Below are positions 25,618-34,538 of a DNA stretch of 64,000 nt, piece after piece (the first letter of the stretch is position 1; the number at the start of each line of letters is the position of its first letter). The notes under the pieces were generated by a model. The model had not been told where the DNA came from. It did no database searches and saw only the letters and a list, made by a program, of their open reading frames with translations. This DNA comes from Chitinophagaceae bacterium (GTDB taxonomy: Bacteria > Bacteroidota > Bacteroidia > Chitinophagales > Chitinophagaceae). A program made the position numbers and the translations under genes. The stretch spans positions 62,001 through 126,000 of the forward strand of contig JADKHN010000002.1 of assembly GCA_016721725.1 (NCBI GenBank), written 5' to 3'.

Positions 25618-28302
25618 TCATCCACGGCCACTGGCTGTTACATAACCCTGGAGAGATTCATTGAAAGCGGATTCTTTAAGCAGGTCTTCCAACGGCATAT
25701 GCATCCGGTAATTCCAGTAATGATTGGGATTGGAAGGATTGTTGATCCTTTCTTCATGGGGATCCTCCCGGCGGATGGCGCCGTTCATGCCCAGCAGGTC
25801 CTGCATCTGGAAAACGCTCCACATGGCCGGAGAGTAAAGGTGTTCCAGGATGATCTCGGTATTGATCCAGGGTTCGCAGTAAACCGGGGGCTCGCCGGCA
25901 TGCCCCATGATGGCATTAAAGAAACGGCGGGTCTTGGCGCCGTCCTCTTCCCACCAGGCCCTGACGGTACTCATATCATGTGTTGAAGGGGAGACCACGC
26001 TGAGATAGGGTGCGTCCTGGGGATGGAAGAATTCCGCACCGGTCTTTTTAGGCATGCGTTGGATCTCCAGGCTCAGGATGCCGAGCTGGTCCATCACTTC
26101 CGGTACGCAATGTGGTACCATGCCCAGGTCCTCTCCGCAAACCAGCATATGGGTATTGCGCTTGAGTCCGGGCAATTTCTTCATCGCCTCCTTACGCCAC
26201 AGTTCATCCTGGCGGTGGTAGAAATAGTTGACATAGAGCTTTTGCAATTCCGCTTTGGAATGTGGGTCCAGTTCGCGGTAAGAGGTTGTGCTCTCCATTG
26301 AGATACGGAAATGCAATTGCTGACCGCTGGTCCCCTCTTCTTCAAAAAATATCACATTGCTGATCAGTTCGTATAAGCCGCTCCGTATGTTGTCATCAGG
26401 ATCTTCCTGCCCCGCGAACCAGGCTTCCACTTTACGCTGGGTATCAAACTCCCCGCGAAGCTCCAGCCCGTTGAAAAAGGTCTTCTTCACTTCTTCTGTC
26501 TTATCCCCGAACAGGGATACGAGGATGTCCTCCGTTACATAGGGCCGGGTATAGCGGAACCGCTCATACGGTATGTTCTTTTCGAACAATTCGTTGATCG
26601 ATACCGGAATGGCCGGTACGAACCGGCCCATGATCCCTTCCACCGAATGGGCGGGAATGCTCCAGATCCTGAAAAAACCGAGGATATGATCGATACGGAA
26701 CGCGTCGAAATAATTGTTCATCTGCTCAAAGCGCTTACGCCACCAGGTGAAATGATCCTGTTGCATGGCGTCCCAGTTGTAGGTGGGAAATCCCCAGTTC
26801 TGTCCTTTGGCGGTGAAGGCATCGGGTGGCGCGCCGGCCTGTTCGTTCATGTGATAGAGGCCGGGGTCCATCCAGGCATCCACGCTGTTGCGGCAGATGC
26901 CGATGGGAATATCCCCCTTGATGATGATCCCGTTCTTATGGGCATACTCCGTTGCCGCTTTGAGTTGCAGGTGCAGGTGGTACTGGACGAAATAATAAAA
27001 CGCGATCTCGTCGTAATGTTTCTGCGAGGGACTGACCAGGCGCTGTATAGCATTCTCCTGGTAAACGGAATGGCTTTTCCATTTCGCGAATTCAGCCGTG
27101 CCGTATTTATCCCGCAAGTAAGAAAAAGCGGCGTAGGGTTCGAGCCAGTGCCTGTTCAGTTCGAAGAAGGTGAAATAACCGAAATCATCACGGAAAGCCT
27201 CTTTCTTCAATTCAAACAATTCCCGGATGGCGGATAGTTTGAATTTCATCACTTGTTCGTAATCAACCGCGGAAAGTTTATTGAGTTGTTTCTTTTTGAT
27301 GGACAAAGGTTTCACCACAGACTGGTATTGTTTCCCGGCCACTTCTTCCAGGTTCAGCAGCAAAGGATGCAGGGCGAAAGCCGAGATCGCCGAATAAGGA
27401 TAAGAATCTGTCCAGCTGTTGGTGGCCGTGGTATCGTTGACCGGAAGGAGCTGGATCATTTTCAATCCGGTTCTTTTCACCCAGTCGACCAGTAGTTTCA
27501 GATCGGTGAATTCGCCGGTGCCAAAAGCATTCCTGCTCCTCAGACTAAAGACCGGGATGGCCACCCCGGCGCCCTTCCAGCCTGCAATGGACAATCGGGC
27601 AAAGCCATCATGGATGATCGTCCTGGATCTTTTCTGGTATTCCGCGATCAGCATACGGTTATTGCCGGTCTCGTATTGCACGAATCTCTTTTCGACCGTA
27701 TGATAAATGCCGTATTTATATTGAATGGGAAAATGGGCTTTGGAAAGATCCAGACTGATCTGCCACCAGTTACCTGACCTGGACAGTACCTGAACAGCGT
27801 CCTTGTCCCAGTCATGCAATGCTTCGCCCGAACCACTGATGCAAATGGCCTCGTTAACGCCCAGCAAGGGGGCCTTCACCCTGAATTCGTGGGTGGCGGA
27901 CCGGGTTCCAGTTTTAGATCCCGTAGTTTTTGACGAACTGCCTTTCAGCAATACATCCTGGAAGGGCGAACTGTAATACGCGTTAGCAGGATCCCCGGTA
28001 TCGTTCCAGGTATCCATGAGGATGATGCTCCCCGACCCGGTCTTGCCGGTTTCTACCAAACGGTCATCACCAAATTCAGGCAATATTTCCCCGCCGGACC
28101 CTTTCAGGATATAGCGGTAATTTAAACAGTACAGGATACCCGCAGGGTCTATCTCAACCTGCCCATGCCATAACTGATCGTTCAGATATTGAAGGGGAAA
28201 AGCCCCGGAAAGATCATCATTGCCCAACTCGGCGGCGTTTCCACTAACCAAGATCGACTGTCCGAAACTCGTGGAAAACCGTATATAAAAATGTAAAATC
28301 AT
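25618..28302 (-). CDS. malQ: 4-alpha-glucanotransferase (GH77) with two N-terminal CBM20 domains
   Basis: 894 residues. Two starch-binding CBM20 domains are seen at about 1-95 and 137-225 (each with a G-N/S-G-E-A-L-x-x-W/D-type loop and a late YKY or YRY strand). The GH77 catalytic barrel starts near 240: GAGVAIPVFSLRS, FRIDHILGFFRIW (nucleophile Asp), VCGEDLGMVP (acid/base Glu) and STHDMSTVRAWW. This is the large DPE2-like form, which moves glucose units between maltose, maltodextrins or glycogen. Cytoplasmic, no signal peptide. It is the first gene of a unit with the dipeptide epimerase. Confidence 0.93.
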   Translation of the reverse strand: MILHFYIRFSTSFGQSILVSGNAAELGNDDLSGAFPLQYLNDQLWHGQVEIDPAGILYCLNYRYILKGSGGEILPEFGDDRLVETGKTGSGSIILMDTWNDTGDPANAYYSSPFQDVLLKGSSSKTTGSKTGTRSATHEFRVKAPLLGVNEAICISGSGEALHDWDKDAVQVLSRSGNWWQISLDLSKAHFPIQYKYGIYHTVEKRFVQYETGNNRMLIAEYQKRSRTIIHDGFARLSIAGWKGAGVAIPVFSLRSRNAFGTGEFTDLKLLVDWVKRTGLKMIQLLPVNDTTATNSWTDSYPYSAISAFALHPLLLNLEEVAGKQYQSVVKPLSIKKKQLNKLSAVDYEQVMKFKLSAIRELFELKKEAFRDDFGYFTFFELNRHWLEPYAAFSYLRDKYGTAEFAKWKSHSVYQENAIQRLVSPSQKHYDEIAFYYFVQYHLHLQLKAATEYAHKNGIIIKGDIPIGICRNSVDAWMDPGLYHMNEQAGAPPDAFTAKGQNWGFPTYNWDAMQQDHFTWWRKRFEQMNNYFDAFRIDHILGFFRIWSIPAHSVEGIMGRFVPAIPVSINELFEKNIPYERFRYTRPYVTEDILVSLFGDKTEEVKKTFFNGLELRGEFDTQRKVEAWFAGQEDPDDNIRSGLYELISNVIFFEEEGTSGQQLHFRISMESTTSYRELDPHSKAELQKLYVNYFYHRQDELWRKEAMKKLPGLKRNTHMLVCGEDLGMVPHCVPEVMDQLGILSLEIQRMPKKTGAEFFHPQDAPYLSVVSPSTHDMSTVRAWWEEDGAKTRRFFNAIMGHAGEPPVYCEPWINTEIILEHLYSPAMWSVFQMQDLLGMNGAIRREDPHEERINNPSNPNHYWNYRMHMPLEDLLKESAFNESLQGYVTASGRG

Positions 28303-28392
28303 CCGCGTTTATAAATAAGCGGCAATATAACACTTTACATAAAAAATCTGCTATTCGTCGAATAAAAAAGTACGGTATACTATCTTCTGCCT

Positions 28393-28400
28393 TATATTTG
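28393..28400 (+). promoter_or_regulatory. -7 box TATATTTG before the 52-aa membrane protein gene
   Basis: A perfect TAnnTTTG box 14 bp before the ATG at 28415. No convincing -33 element is seen. Confidence 0.5.
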
Positions 28401-28414
28401 CACAAAATTTCAAG

Positions 28415-28573
28415 ATGGAAACTACTAAAAAGAGGACCGGCCTGTATTGGGTTTTGTTTTTACTCTCCGTTGCCGGTTTTTTTGGAGTGCTCTTCTCCCC
28501 GATCGGTGCTTACTGTTCGATGGTACTGCCGTTCAATACTACTTTCCTCGCCAAGGCGCTGGACCTGATGTGA
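28415..28573 (+). CDS. Small membrane protein, 52 residues
   Basis: A short frame between two minus-strand genes, supported by the TATATTTG box just upstream. The translation begins METTKKRTGLYWVLFLLSVA and continues with GFFGVLFSPIGAYCSMVLPF, giving one or two membrane helices after a basic N-terminus, then a short helix NTTFLAKALDLM. No family was recognised. The rest of the gap 28303-28624 shows only AT-rich sequence. Confidence 0.55.
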   Translation: METTKKRTGLYWVLFLLSVAGFFGVLFSPIGAYCSMVLPFNTTFLAKALDLM

Positions 28574-28624
28574 TCAGGAACAAATTAGTTTTGATTTTAC
28601 CTTCAACTTGTTAAGGTCAATGTT

Positions 28625-30457
28625 TCAATTGGCAATGATCAGATCAGGCCTGCGGATGAAACCGCTTTTATATCTGAACCGGATATTGCTGTTCAGTTCC
28701 ACTTTCCAGTTCCGCATGTCCCCGTTGGTCCGGGGGAAATAATACCCTTTCAGTTCGATCGTTCCGAAAACCAGGTTTTCATTACGTGTACGGATACCTC
28801 CACCCAGCGCACTGAAGAAATCACTTTTCTCCAATCCCAATTTCATGGGTTTGACCAGGCTCAGGTCGGCGAAGGCAAAAGGAGCCAGCCTGAATCCCAG
28901 TATCTTTTTCATGTTATAAAAAACGGTCTCCGCTTTCCAGCTGGCCCGGAGATCGGCGGTGATCGATTCGTTATTCATATAGGTCATCCCGTACTCGCTG
29001 TTCAGGAACAAAGGCGTATTCAGATACGGGTTGGCCTGCGCGGTCAAACTGGTATTCAGGAAGAACCGGTGATACCAGTTGGGGCGCAGTTTCCTCAACC
29101 GGCTGAATTGCTCAAGACCGAACAACAGGTCCACATCCTCGAAGCGGCCCTGCCTGAAAAAGCCTCCCGCCCTGAACGTATAATTATAATAGGATGCCCT
29201 TTTACCGATATGGGTGAACTGCACATCAAACCCGGCATAGGGGCGCTTCGCGCTTTCCTTATTGATATAGCCCCCGGTCAGGGCAACACTGAAACCCACC
29301 GGGATATCTTCTGTCCGGCCGAATCCATAGATAAAACTGGTGCGGTAGAAGGATTGCCTGAATAGATTGAAGGATGCCAGGACACCGGTATAATCGGCAT
29401 AGAGATAGGTCGCTGAATCCTGGTAACTATACGGTTCCGTCAGGAATCGCTGTGTGAAACCCCTGAGCGCGACAAAGCGGTGCGTTTTGATCTCCCGGTT
29501 GGCATACAGGGACCTTCTGCTGTCCAGGCTATAGCCCAGCCATCCGTCCACATTGTAATAAGCGTATTTGTACTGATTGGCATACAATGAATCCGACAGG
29601 TAATTGTTCGAGGTCTTATGATAAGACCATTCCAGGGCGCCCGTACTCGGTTTGTAAGGTGTCACCAGTGGCTTTTCCAGTTTGGCATAGACCCGGGTCT
29701 CTTCATTACGGCCACTATTGAACGCCGGCCGGTAATTTTGATATCCCGCGGATAAATCAATATAGCTGCCACCGATATTCCTGCTGAGCCATTCAGCTCC
29801 GAAACCATTGGACGGTTGTCTGATCGATTCATAATATCCGCTGATCATGACCCGGTTACCGCTCCCAAAAAGATTTTCCTCTTTGAGTTCAGCCCTTCCT
29901 TTATGGATATCGGTAATTGCCAGCCTTCCGCCCAAAGAGAACACATCCCGGGAGAGTACCACCACATCCACCGAATCCGTTGTTCCTTCAGAATAATCCA
30001 CCAGGATACGGGCATCCTGGATAAAGGCGAGTTCCCGCAGGTATCGCTCATTATCAGCGAGCAGGTATGGAAATAATCTATCGCCGGTCTTGAAAAAAAG
30101 GTTTCGCCCGATCACACCGTCAGTTGACTTCCGGTGAAACCTGTTGGCCATCCGGGTACCCAGGTCCACCTGCACTTCACTGGTATCGTAAATGTTATAA
30201 CCAAAATCAAGTTGAGCCAGGATGATGGTGTTGATGATCTTCCCCCGGTATTTCAGGAAGGGATTGACCAGTTTTTCGGGCCGTTCATCGGGAGGCGTAT
30301 TCCTGGAAATGCTTTTACCGAACCGGCCCAGTAAACCCTTTTTCTTCGCCAGAAAGAAAGTGTCCTGATTTTGGGATCTCACCTGGGCCTTTCCCGGTTT
30401 TGGAGAAAGAAGAACGGAACAGAGAATGATACTGATATAGAAACCCAGTTTATACAT
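28625..30457 (-). CDS. Omp85/BamA-like outer membrane protein with a single POTRA-like domain
   Basis: 610 residues with a signal peptide (MYKLGFYISIILCSVLLSPKPGKA). Residues about 130-190 (FKTGDRLFPYLLADNERYLRELAFIQDARILV) form a POTRA-like unit, the pattern seen at the end of POTRA domains in Omp85 proteins. The remaining 400 residues are beta-barrel strands, with FAFADLSLV and a late ALGGGIRTRNENLVFGTIELKGYYFP typical of the last Omp85 strands. The canonical BamA has five POTRA domains, so this is a reduced member whose cargo is unknown. It appears monocistronic. Confidence 0.65.
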   Translation of the reverse strand: MYKLGFYISIILCSVLLSPKPGKAQVRSQNQDTFFLAKKKGLLGRFGKSISRNTPPDERPEKLVNPFLKYRGKIINTIILAQLDFGYNIYDTSEVQVDLGTRMANRFHRKSTDGVIGRNLFFKTGDRLFPYLLADNERYLRELAFIQDARILVDYSEGTTDSVDVVVLSRDVFSLGGRLAITDIHKGRAELKEENLFGSGNRVMISGYYESIRQPSNGFGAEWLSRNIGGSYIDLSAGYQNYRPAFNSGRNEETRVYAKLEKPLVTPYKPSTGALEWSYHKTSNNYLSDSLYANQYKYAYYNVDGWLGYSLDSRRSLYANREIKTHRFVALRGFTQRFLTEPYSYQDSATYLYADYTGVLASFNLFRQSFYRTSFIYGFGRTEDIPVGFSVALTGGYINKESAKRPYAGFDVQFTHIGKRASYYNYTFRAGGFFRQGRFEDVDLLFGLEQFSRLRKLRPNWYHRFFLNTSLTAQANPYLNTPLFLNSEYGMTYMNNESITADLRASWKAETVFYNMKKILGFRLAPFAFADLSLVKPMKLGLEKSDFFSALGGGIRTRNENLVFGTIELKGYYFPRTNGDMRNWKVELNSNIRFRYKSGFIRRPDLIIAN

Positions 30458-30578
30458 CCGGATATGGTGTTTTAAAGCCAGGAACCGGAGTTAAAGGTAT
30501 CGAATAGAGACGACATGGGGACGACCGTCTTCGGGCAAAAAACGCTTACTTACAAAAGATTCTGCTTATTTTGTCTCC

Positions 30579-30959
30579 ATGAACTTCATTAAAAAATGGA
30601 TCTATCTCCCCCTGGGCCTGGGCATCATCCTGCTGACCTTTGTGATCGCCAGTCTTTTTGATATCGTGATCGCGGTCATGAATCCCCGTTTTTATTCAAC
30701 AGCCGCCTTTATTACGGTATTTGGCGTGGCAGGAATATTCGCGGCGGTTTTCTGTTATGTGAAAGCCATTGAAAGGGCGACGGTGAAGAATGAGTTCGCC
30801 CGATGGAGCATTATCATTCTGATGGTCATTACAGGACTGCTCTTCTTCTTCCCGCTGGCGGCGCTGGAAGGTGGTGAATATGAGGCCGCATTCAAATCAT
30901 TCGGCGTCACCCTCGCGCTGGCCAGTTTCATCTTTGTCAAGGGCAAGGTGGATTTTTAG
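30579..30959 (+). CDS. Hypothetical four-helix membrane protein
   Basis: 126 residues with four predicted membrane helices: WIYLPLGLGIILLTFVIASLF, TAAFITVFGVAGIFAAVFCYV, WSIIILMVITGLLFFFPLAAL and FGVTLALASFIFVKG. No conserved enzymatic residues are evident and no family was recognised. A near-consensus box TTATTTTG ends 5 bp before the ATG. It is convergent with the TolB-like gene, 31 bp apart. Confidence 0.7.
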   Translation: MNFIKKWIYLPLGLGIILLTFVIASLFDIVIAVMNPRFYSTAAFITVFGVAGIFAAVFCYVKAIERATVKNEFARWSIIILMVITGLLFFFPLAALEGGEYEAAFKSFGVTLALASFIFVKGKVDF

Positions 30960-30990
30960 GATCAGATCGCAGTATGAAATCACGGATCCC

Positions 30991-31962
30991 CTATTTAATA
31001 CAAGGGTTATATTTATCTTCCGCGGAACTGGTCAGCCTGACCTTCGAACTGCCATCCGCATTCATTTTATACAGCTGAGATGTGATCCCGTTATATTCAT
31101 CCGAGGCAAAATAGATCACCTGGCCATCTTTGGAAAAGGTGGGACCCCAGGTAAAGTTATTGATCGTTCCGGCCCTGGTGTAATCCGTGAGTTGTGTCAT
31201 CCCGGTACCGTCCGCATTCATGATGAATATTTCAGCACCGCTTCCGACGGAAGCGTCAAAAACGATCCTGGTTCCATCCGGAGAAAACTGCGCGTGCCAT
31301 TTCACCGCAGGCCCCGAAGAAGTCAGCGCCCGTTTGTTGGTCCCGTCGGTATTCATGGCATACAACTCGATACGCCCGCCTATCAGATTGGCATATACGA
31401 TGGTGGTATTGGCGGGATTTACGCAGGGATGGTAGCAATTTCCCTCGGCCGGGTAACTGATCAGGCTCTGGATATTGGACCCGTTGATATTTGCGGTAAA
31501 GATCTCTCCGTGCCGGCTGGCCCCTGAACCAAGTTCCATGCAATAGACGACCTTTTGCCCGTTTTGGAAGATGAACGGGTCGCGCATTTTGCTGCCGGCG
31601 ATGCCATTGGAAATCAGCTTGATGATATCCGTTCCATCCGGATTCATCGAAAAAAATTCACCGCTGGGGGTATCCCTGTCGGAAACAAAATAAACTTTCC
31701 TGCCGTCCGGTGAGAGGGCCGGAGTGCTCGTCGCCTTCGCGTTGGCGCCATCGCCGGAAAAATTGGTCAGCTGCTTTTGGCCGGTCCCGTCCGGGTTCAT
31801 CGAGAAAATCTCTTCCCAGCCGGGTGCACCATAAGCGATATTGCTGCCCTCGTAATAGATCTTCTCCTGACTTGCAGGTGGCAGGCAACATACAGGGGAC
31901 TTCTCTTTTTTACAGGACACCAGGATCAATCCCGAACAGAAGACGAGAATCGCTTTTTTCAT
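30991..31962 (-). CDS. TolB-like beta-propeller lipoprotein (PD40/WD40-like repeats)
   Basis: 323 residues. MKKAILVFCSGLILVSC is a lipoprotein signal peptide. The mature part has about six repeats of the form IFxMNPDGTxxxxLT (for example IFSMNPDGTGQKQLT, FFSMNPDGTDIIKLI, LYAMNTDGTNKRALT, IFIMNADGTGMTQLT, LYKMNADGSSKVRLT), each preceded by SPDGxxIxF-type strands. This is the PD40 propeller of TolB and related proteins. No Tol-Pal genes lie nearby, so a role as a periplasmic binding scaffold is the most that can be inferred. Confidence 0.82.
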   Translation of the reverse strand: MKKAILVFCSGLILVSCKKEKSPVCCLPPASQEKIYYEGSNIAYGAPGWEEIFSMNPDGTGQKQLTNFSGDGANAKATSTPALSPDGRKVYFVSDRDTPSGEFFSMNPDGTDIIKLISNGIAGSKMRDPFIFQNGQKVVYCMELGSGASRHGEIFTANINGSNIQSLISYPAEGNCYHPCVNPANTTIVYANLIGGRIELYAMNTDGTNKRALTSSGPAVKWHAQFSPDGTRIVFDASVGSGAEIFIMNADGTGMTQLTDYTRAGTINNFTWGPTFSKDGQVIYFASDEYNGITSQLYKMNADGSSKVRLTSSAEDKYNPCIK

Positions 31963-32044
31963 GGGGTGAGTTTTTGGCGATGAGAATAACTTATTACAAA
32001 TAAAGACAATGCCATTTTGCGAATCGCTGCATTCGTTATTGTGT

Positions 32045-32074
32045 AAAAAAAACCGTCCCGCGATGCGGGACGGT
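32045..32074 (-). terminator. Rho-independent terminator of dnaK
   Basis: A perfect 10-bp stem ACCGTCCCGC/GCGGGACGGT with a 3-nt loop, followed on the minus strand by a run of T. It begins 22 bp after the dnaK stop codon. Confidence 0.93.
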
Positions 32075-32095
32075 CAACCTGATTATGCTTACCGT

Positions 32096-34000
32096 TTATT
32101 TCACTTCTTCAAATGGCACATCTTCCACTTTGCTTTCGGCGTTGTTATGCTGTTCAGCATGCCCGTTCTCACCGGGTTGTTGCGCGCCGGGTTGCGATTG
32201 GGTGGCCTTATACATTTCTTCACTGGCTGCCGTCCAGGCATTGTTCAGTTCGGCAACTGAGGTATCGATCATGGCCAGGTCCTGAATCTTATGGGCCTCT
32301 TTCAGTTTTTCCAGGGAGGATTCGATCACGGCTTTCTTATCCGCGCTGATCTTCTCACCGTATTCTTTCAGTTGTTTCTCACTCTGGAAGATCAGGCTGT
32401 CGGCCTGGTTGATCTTCTCCACTTTTTCCTTTTCAGCCCGGTCGCTGGCCTCATTGGCCTTGGCCTCCGCCTTCATCTTTTCCACTTCCTCCTTGCTCAG
32501 TCCGCTTCCGCCCTGGATGGTGATCTTCTGTTCCTTGCCGGTGCCTTTATCCTTGGCCGTTACGTGCAGGATCCCGTTGGCGTCGATATCGAATACCACT
32601 TCAATTTGCGGAAGTCCGCGGGGAGCCGGCGGTATGCCGTCGAGGTTGAAGGTACCCAGGCTCTTGTTCTGGTTGGCCATCGGCCTTTCCCCCTGCAGCA
32701 CATGGATCTGTACGCCGGGCTGGTTATCCGATGCGGTGGAGAAAACTTCTGATTTTTTTGTCGGGATGGTCGTATTGCTGTCGATCAGCCGGGTCATCAC
32801 ACCGCCCATCGTTTCGATACCGAGACTCAGCGGTGTTACGTCGAGCAGGAGTACATCCTTGATCTCGCCGGTCATCACACCGCCCTGAATGGCGGCGCCG
32901 ATGGCCACCACTTCATCCGGGTTCACACTTTTATTGGGTTTCCGGTTGAAGAATTTCTCTACGATCTCCTGTACTTTAGGGATCCTTGTTGAACCGCCCA
33001 CCAGGATCACTTCGTCGATCTGGGATGTGCTCATGCCGGCATCTTTCAAAGCCGCTTCGCAGGGTTTCAGGCAACGCTCAAACAGTTTATCGGCCAGGGC
33101 CTCGAATTTGGCCCGGGTCAGTTTCTTCACCAGGTGCTTGGGCACACCATCAACCGCCGTAACATAAGGCAGGTTGATCTCTGTTTCGCTGGAAGAGGAT
33201 AATTCCACTTTGGCTTTTTCAGAGGCTTCTTTCAGCCGCTGGAGGGCCATGGGGTCTTTACGCAGGTCAATGGCTTCATCCTGTTTGAATTCATCAGCCA
33301 GCCAGTCCATGATCACTTTATCAAAATCATCGCCACCCAGGTGGGTGTCTCCATTGGTGGACTTCACTTCGAAAACCCCTTCACCCAGTTCGAGGATGGA
33401 GATATCAAAGGTTCCGCCACCAAGGTCAAAGACCGCGATGTTATGGTCCTTGCCGCCTTTATCCAGTCCATAGGCCAGGGCAGCCGCCGTAGGCTCATTG
33501 ACGATACGCCTGACGGTCAGTCCGGCGATCTCACCGGCTTCCTTGGTGGCCTGGCGCTGGGCATCATTGAAATAGGCCGGAACCGTGATGACGGCTTCGG
33601 TGACTTCCTGGCCCAGGTAATCCTCGGCGGTCTTTGTCATTTTTTGCAATACCATGGCGCTGATCTCCTGCGGGGTATATTGCCTGCCATCAATGTCGAT
33701 GCGAACGGTATCGTTGTCCCCTTTCACCACTTTATAACTCCAATGGCTGCTTTCTTCAGTGATCTCTTCATGACGACGGCCCATGAAACGCTTCACGCTC
33801 ATGATCGTGTTTTGCGGATTGGTGATGGCCTGGCGTTTGGCAGGATCGCCCACCTTGCGTTCCCCGTTCTTCAAAAACGCGACAACCGAAGGGGTCGTAC
33901 GACGACCTTCTTCATTCGCGATCACTACGGGTTCGTTGCCTTCCATGACGGAAACACAACTGTTAGTGGTACCCAGGTCAATTCCTATTATCTTTCCCAT
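32096..34000 (-). CDS. dnaK: Molecular chaperone DnaK (Hsp70)
   Basis: 634 residues, full length. The nucleotide-binding domain starts GKIIGIDLGTTNSCVSVMEG and contains AVFDLGGGTFDISIL and VILVGGSTRIPKVQ; the interdomain linker region is DVLLLDVTPLSLGIET; the substrate-binding domain and helical lid follow. The C-terminus ends DVPFEEVK rather than the EEVKKD-like tail of E. coli, with a Q/G-rich disordered stretch before it. It is an ATP-driven folding chaperone. dnaJ and grpE are not adjacent, so it is a single-gene unit with its own terminator and a possible sigma-54-like promoter upstream. Confidence 0.98.
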   Translation of the reverse strand: MGKIIGIDLGTTNSCVSVMEGNEPVVIANEEGRRTTPSVVAFLKNGERKVGDPAKRQAITNPQNTIMSVKRFMGRRHEEITEESSHWSYKVVKGDNDTVRIDIDGRQYTPQEISAMVLQKMTKTAEDYLGQEVTEAVITVPAYFNDAQRQATKEAGEIAGLTVRRIVNEPTAAALAYGLDKGGKDHNIAVFDLGGGTFDISILELGEGVFEVKSTNGDTHLGGDDFDKVIMDWLADEFKQDEAIDLRKDPMALQRLKEASEKAKVELSSSSETEINLPYVTAVDGVPKHLVKKLTRAKFEALADKLFERCLKPCEAALKDAGMSTSQIDEVILVGGSTRIPKVQEIVEKFFNRKPNKSVNPDEVVAIGAAIQGGVMTGEIKDVLLLDVTPLSLGIETMGGVMTRLIDSNTTIPTKKSEVFSTASDNQPGVQIHVLQGERPMANQNKSLGTFNLDGIPPAPRGLPQIEVVFDIDANGILHVTAKDKGTGKEQKITIQGGSGLSKEEVEKMKAEAKANEASDRAEKEKVEKINQADSLIFQSEKQLKEYGEKISADKKAVIESSLEKLKEAHKIQDLAMIDTSVAELNNAWTAASEEMYKATQSQPGAQQPGENGHAEQHNNAESKVEDVPFEEVK

Positions 34001-34030
34001 GTTAAAATGTCTTTTAGTTGAAATAGGAAT

Positions 34031-34047
34031 GTCAATGATTGTGCCAG
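34031..34047 (-). promoter_or_regulatory. Sigma-54-like promoter candidate upstream of dnaK
   Basis: On the minus strand CTGGCAC-N5-TTGAC resembles the -24/-12 consensus TGGCAC-N5-TTGC, with one mismatch at the -12 GC. It would put the transcription start near 34019, about 19 nt before the ATG. No TAnnTTTG box is found in the same gap. Confidence 0.3.
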
Positions 34048-34157
34048 TGGCTTAAAAGTGCAATTTTGTCATAATCCGACTGTAAATGACCTGGATAGCG
34101 AGGATTTCCCTCTTAAAAATGGCAGTAAAGGATTGAAAACTAGGTCTGAAGGTCAGT

Positions 34158-34439
34158 TTAAACCCGGGTCAGGCCTGTCCAGGCCGTACCATTGGATTCT
34201 GTGACCAGTATCTTGCAATCATGCTTGAAGTCGCCTGCAGCCAGTATGGCCAGGTCCAGGACCTTTTGCCGGGTGAATTCACCGCTGATCCGGTACTCCC
34301 CCCTGGGCAGGATATAGGATTGCCCATCCTCGCTTTTAATGGTCTCAGAAAAATCAAACCGGGTCAGCCTTTCATCCAGATTATAATAATCCTCATCAAT
34401 GGCATTATTCAGTTCAAACCGGACCGTAAAATGGTTCAT
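34158..34439 (-). CDS. Small DUF2622-like hypothetical protein
   Basis: 93 residues. The pattern MNHFTVRFELNNAIDEDYYN, then a basic-hydrophobic stretch, YILPRGEYRISG and a C-terminal ILVTESNGTAWTGLTRV, resembles the short DUF2622 proteins, distant relatives of the GhoS antitoxin. No toxin gene is adjacent, so an antitoxin role is not supported here. It has its own strong promoter at 34461-34490 and lies 157 bp upstream of dnaK. Confidence 0.6.
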   Translation of the reverse strand: MNHFTVRFELNNAIDEDYYNLDERLTRFDFSETIKSEDGQSYILPRGEYRISGEFTRQKVLDLAILAAGDFKHDCKILVTESNGTAWTGLTRV

Positions 34440-34460
34440 TTAGATACAATTCAATGAACT

Positions 34461-34490
34461 CAAATATATAGATAAATTTGATAAATCAAA
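34461..34490 (-). promoter_or_regulatory. Bacteroidota-type promoter TTTG-N18-TATATTTG
   Basis: On the minus strand TTTG (34490-34487) and TATATTTG (34468-34461) are separated by 18 bp, the best full match to the two-part consensus in the window. It gives a leader of about 15 nt before the ATG at 34439. Confidence 0.7.
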
Positions 34491-34538
34491 GTATTTTTAC
34501 TCTTTAAAATAGTATTTTTACTAGGATGTTTGAAAAAC

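Noticed and set aside
34158..34439. Antitoxin of a GhoT/GhoS-like module
   Set aside because: The sequence is only DUF2622-like and no small membrane toxin gene lies next to it.
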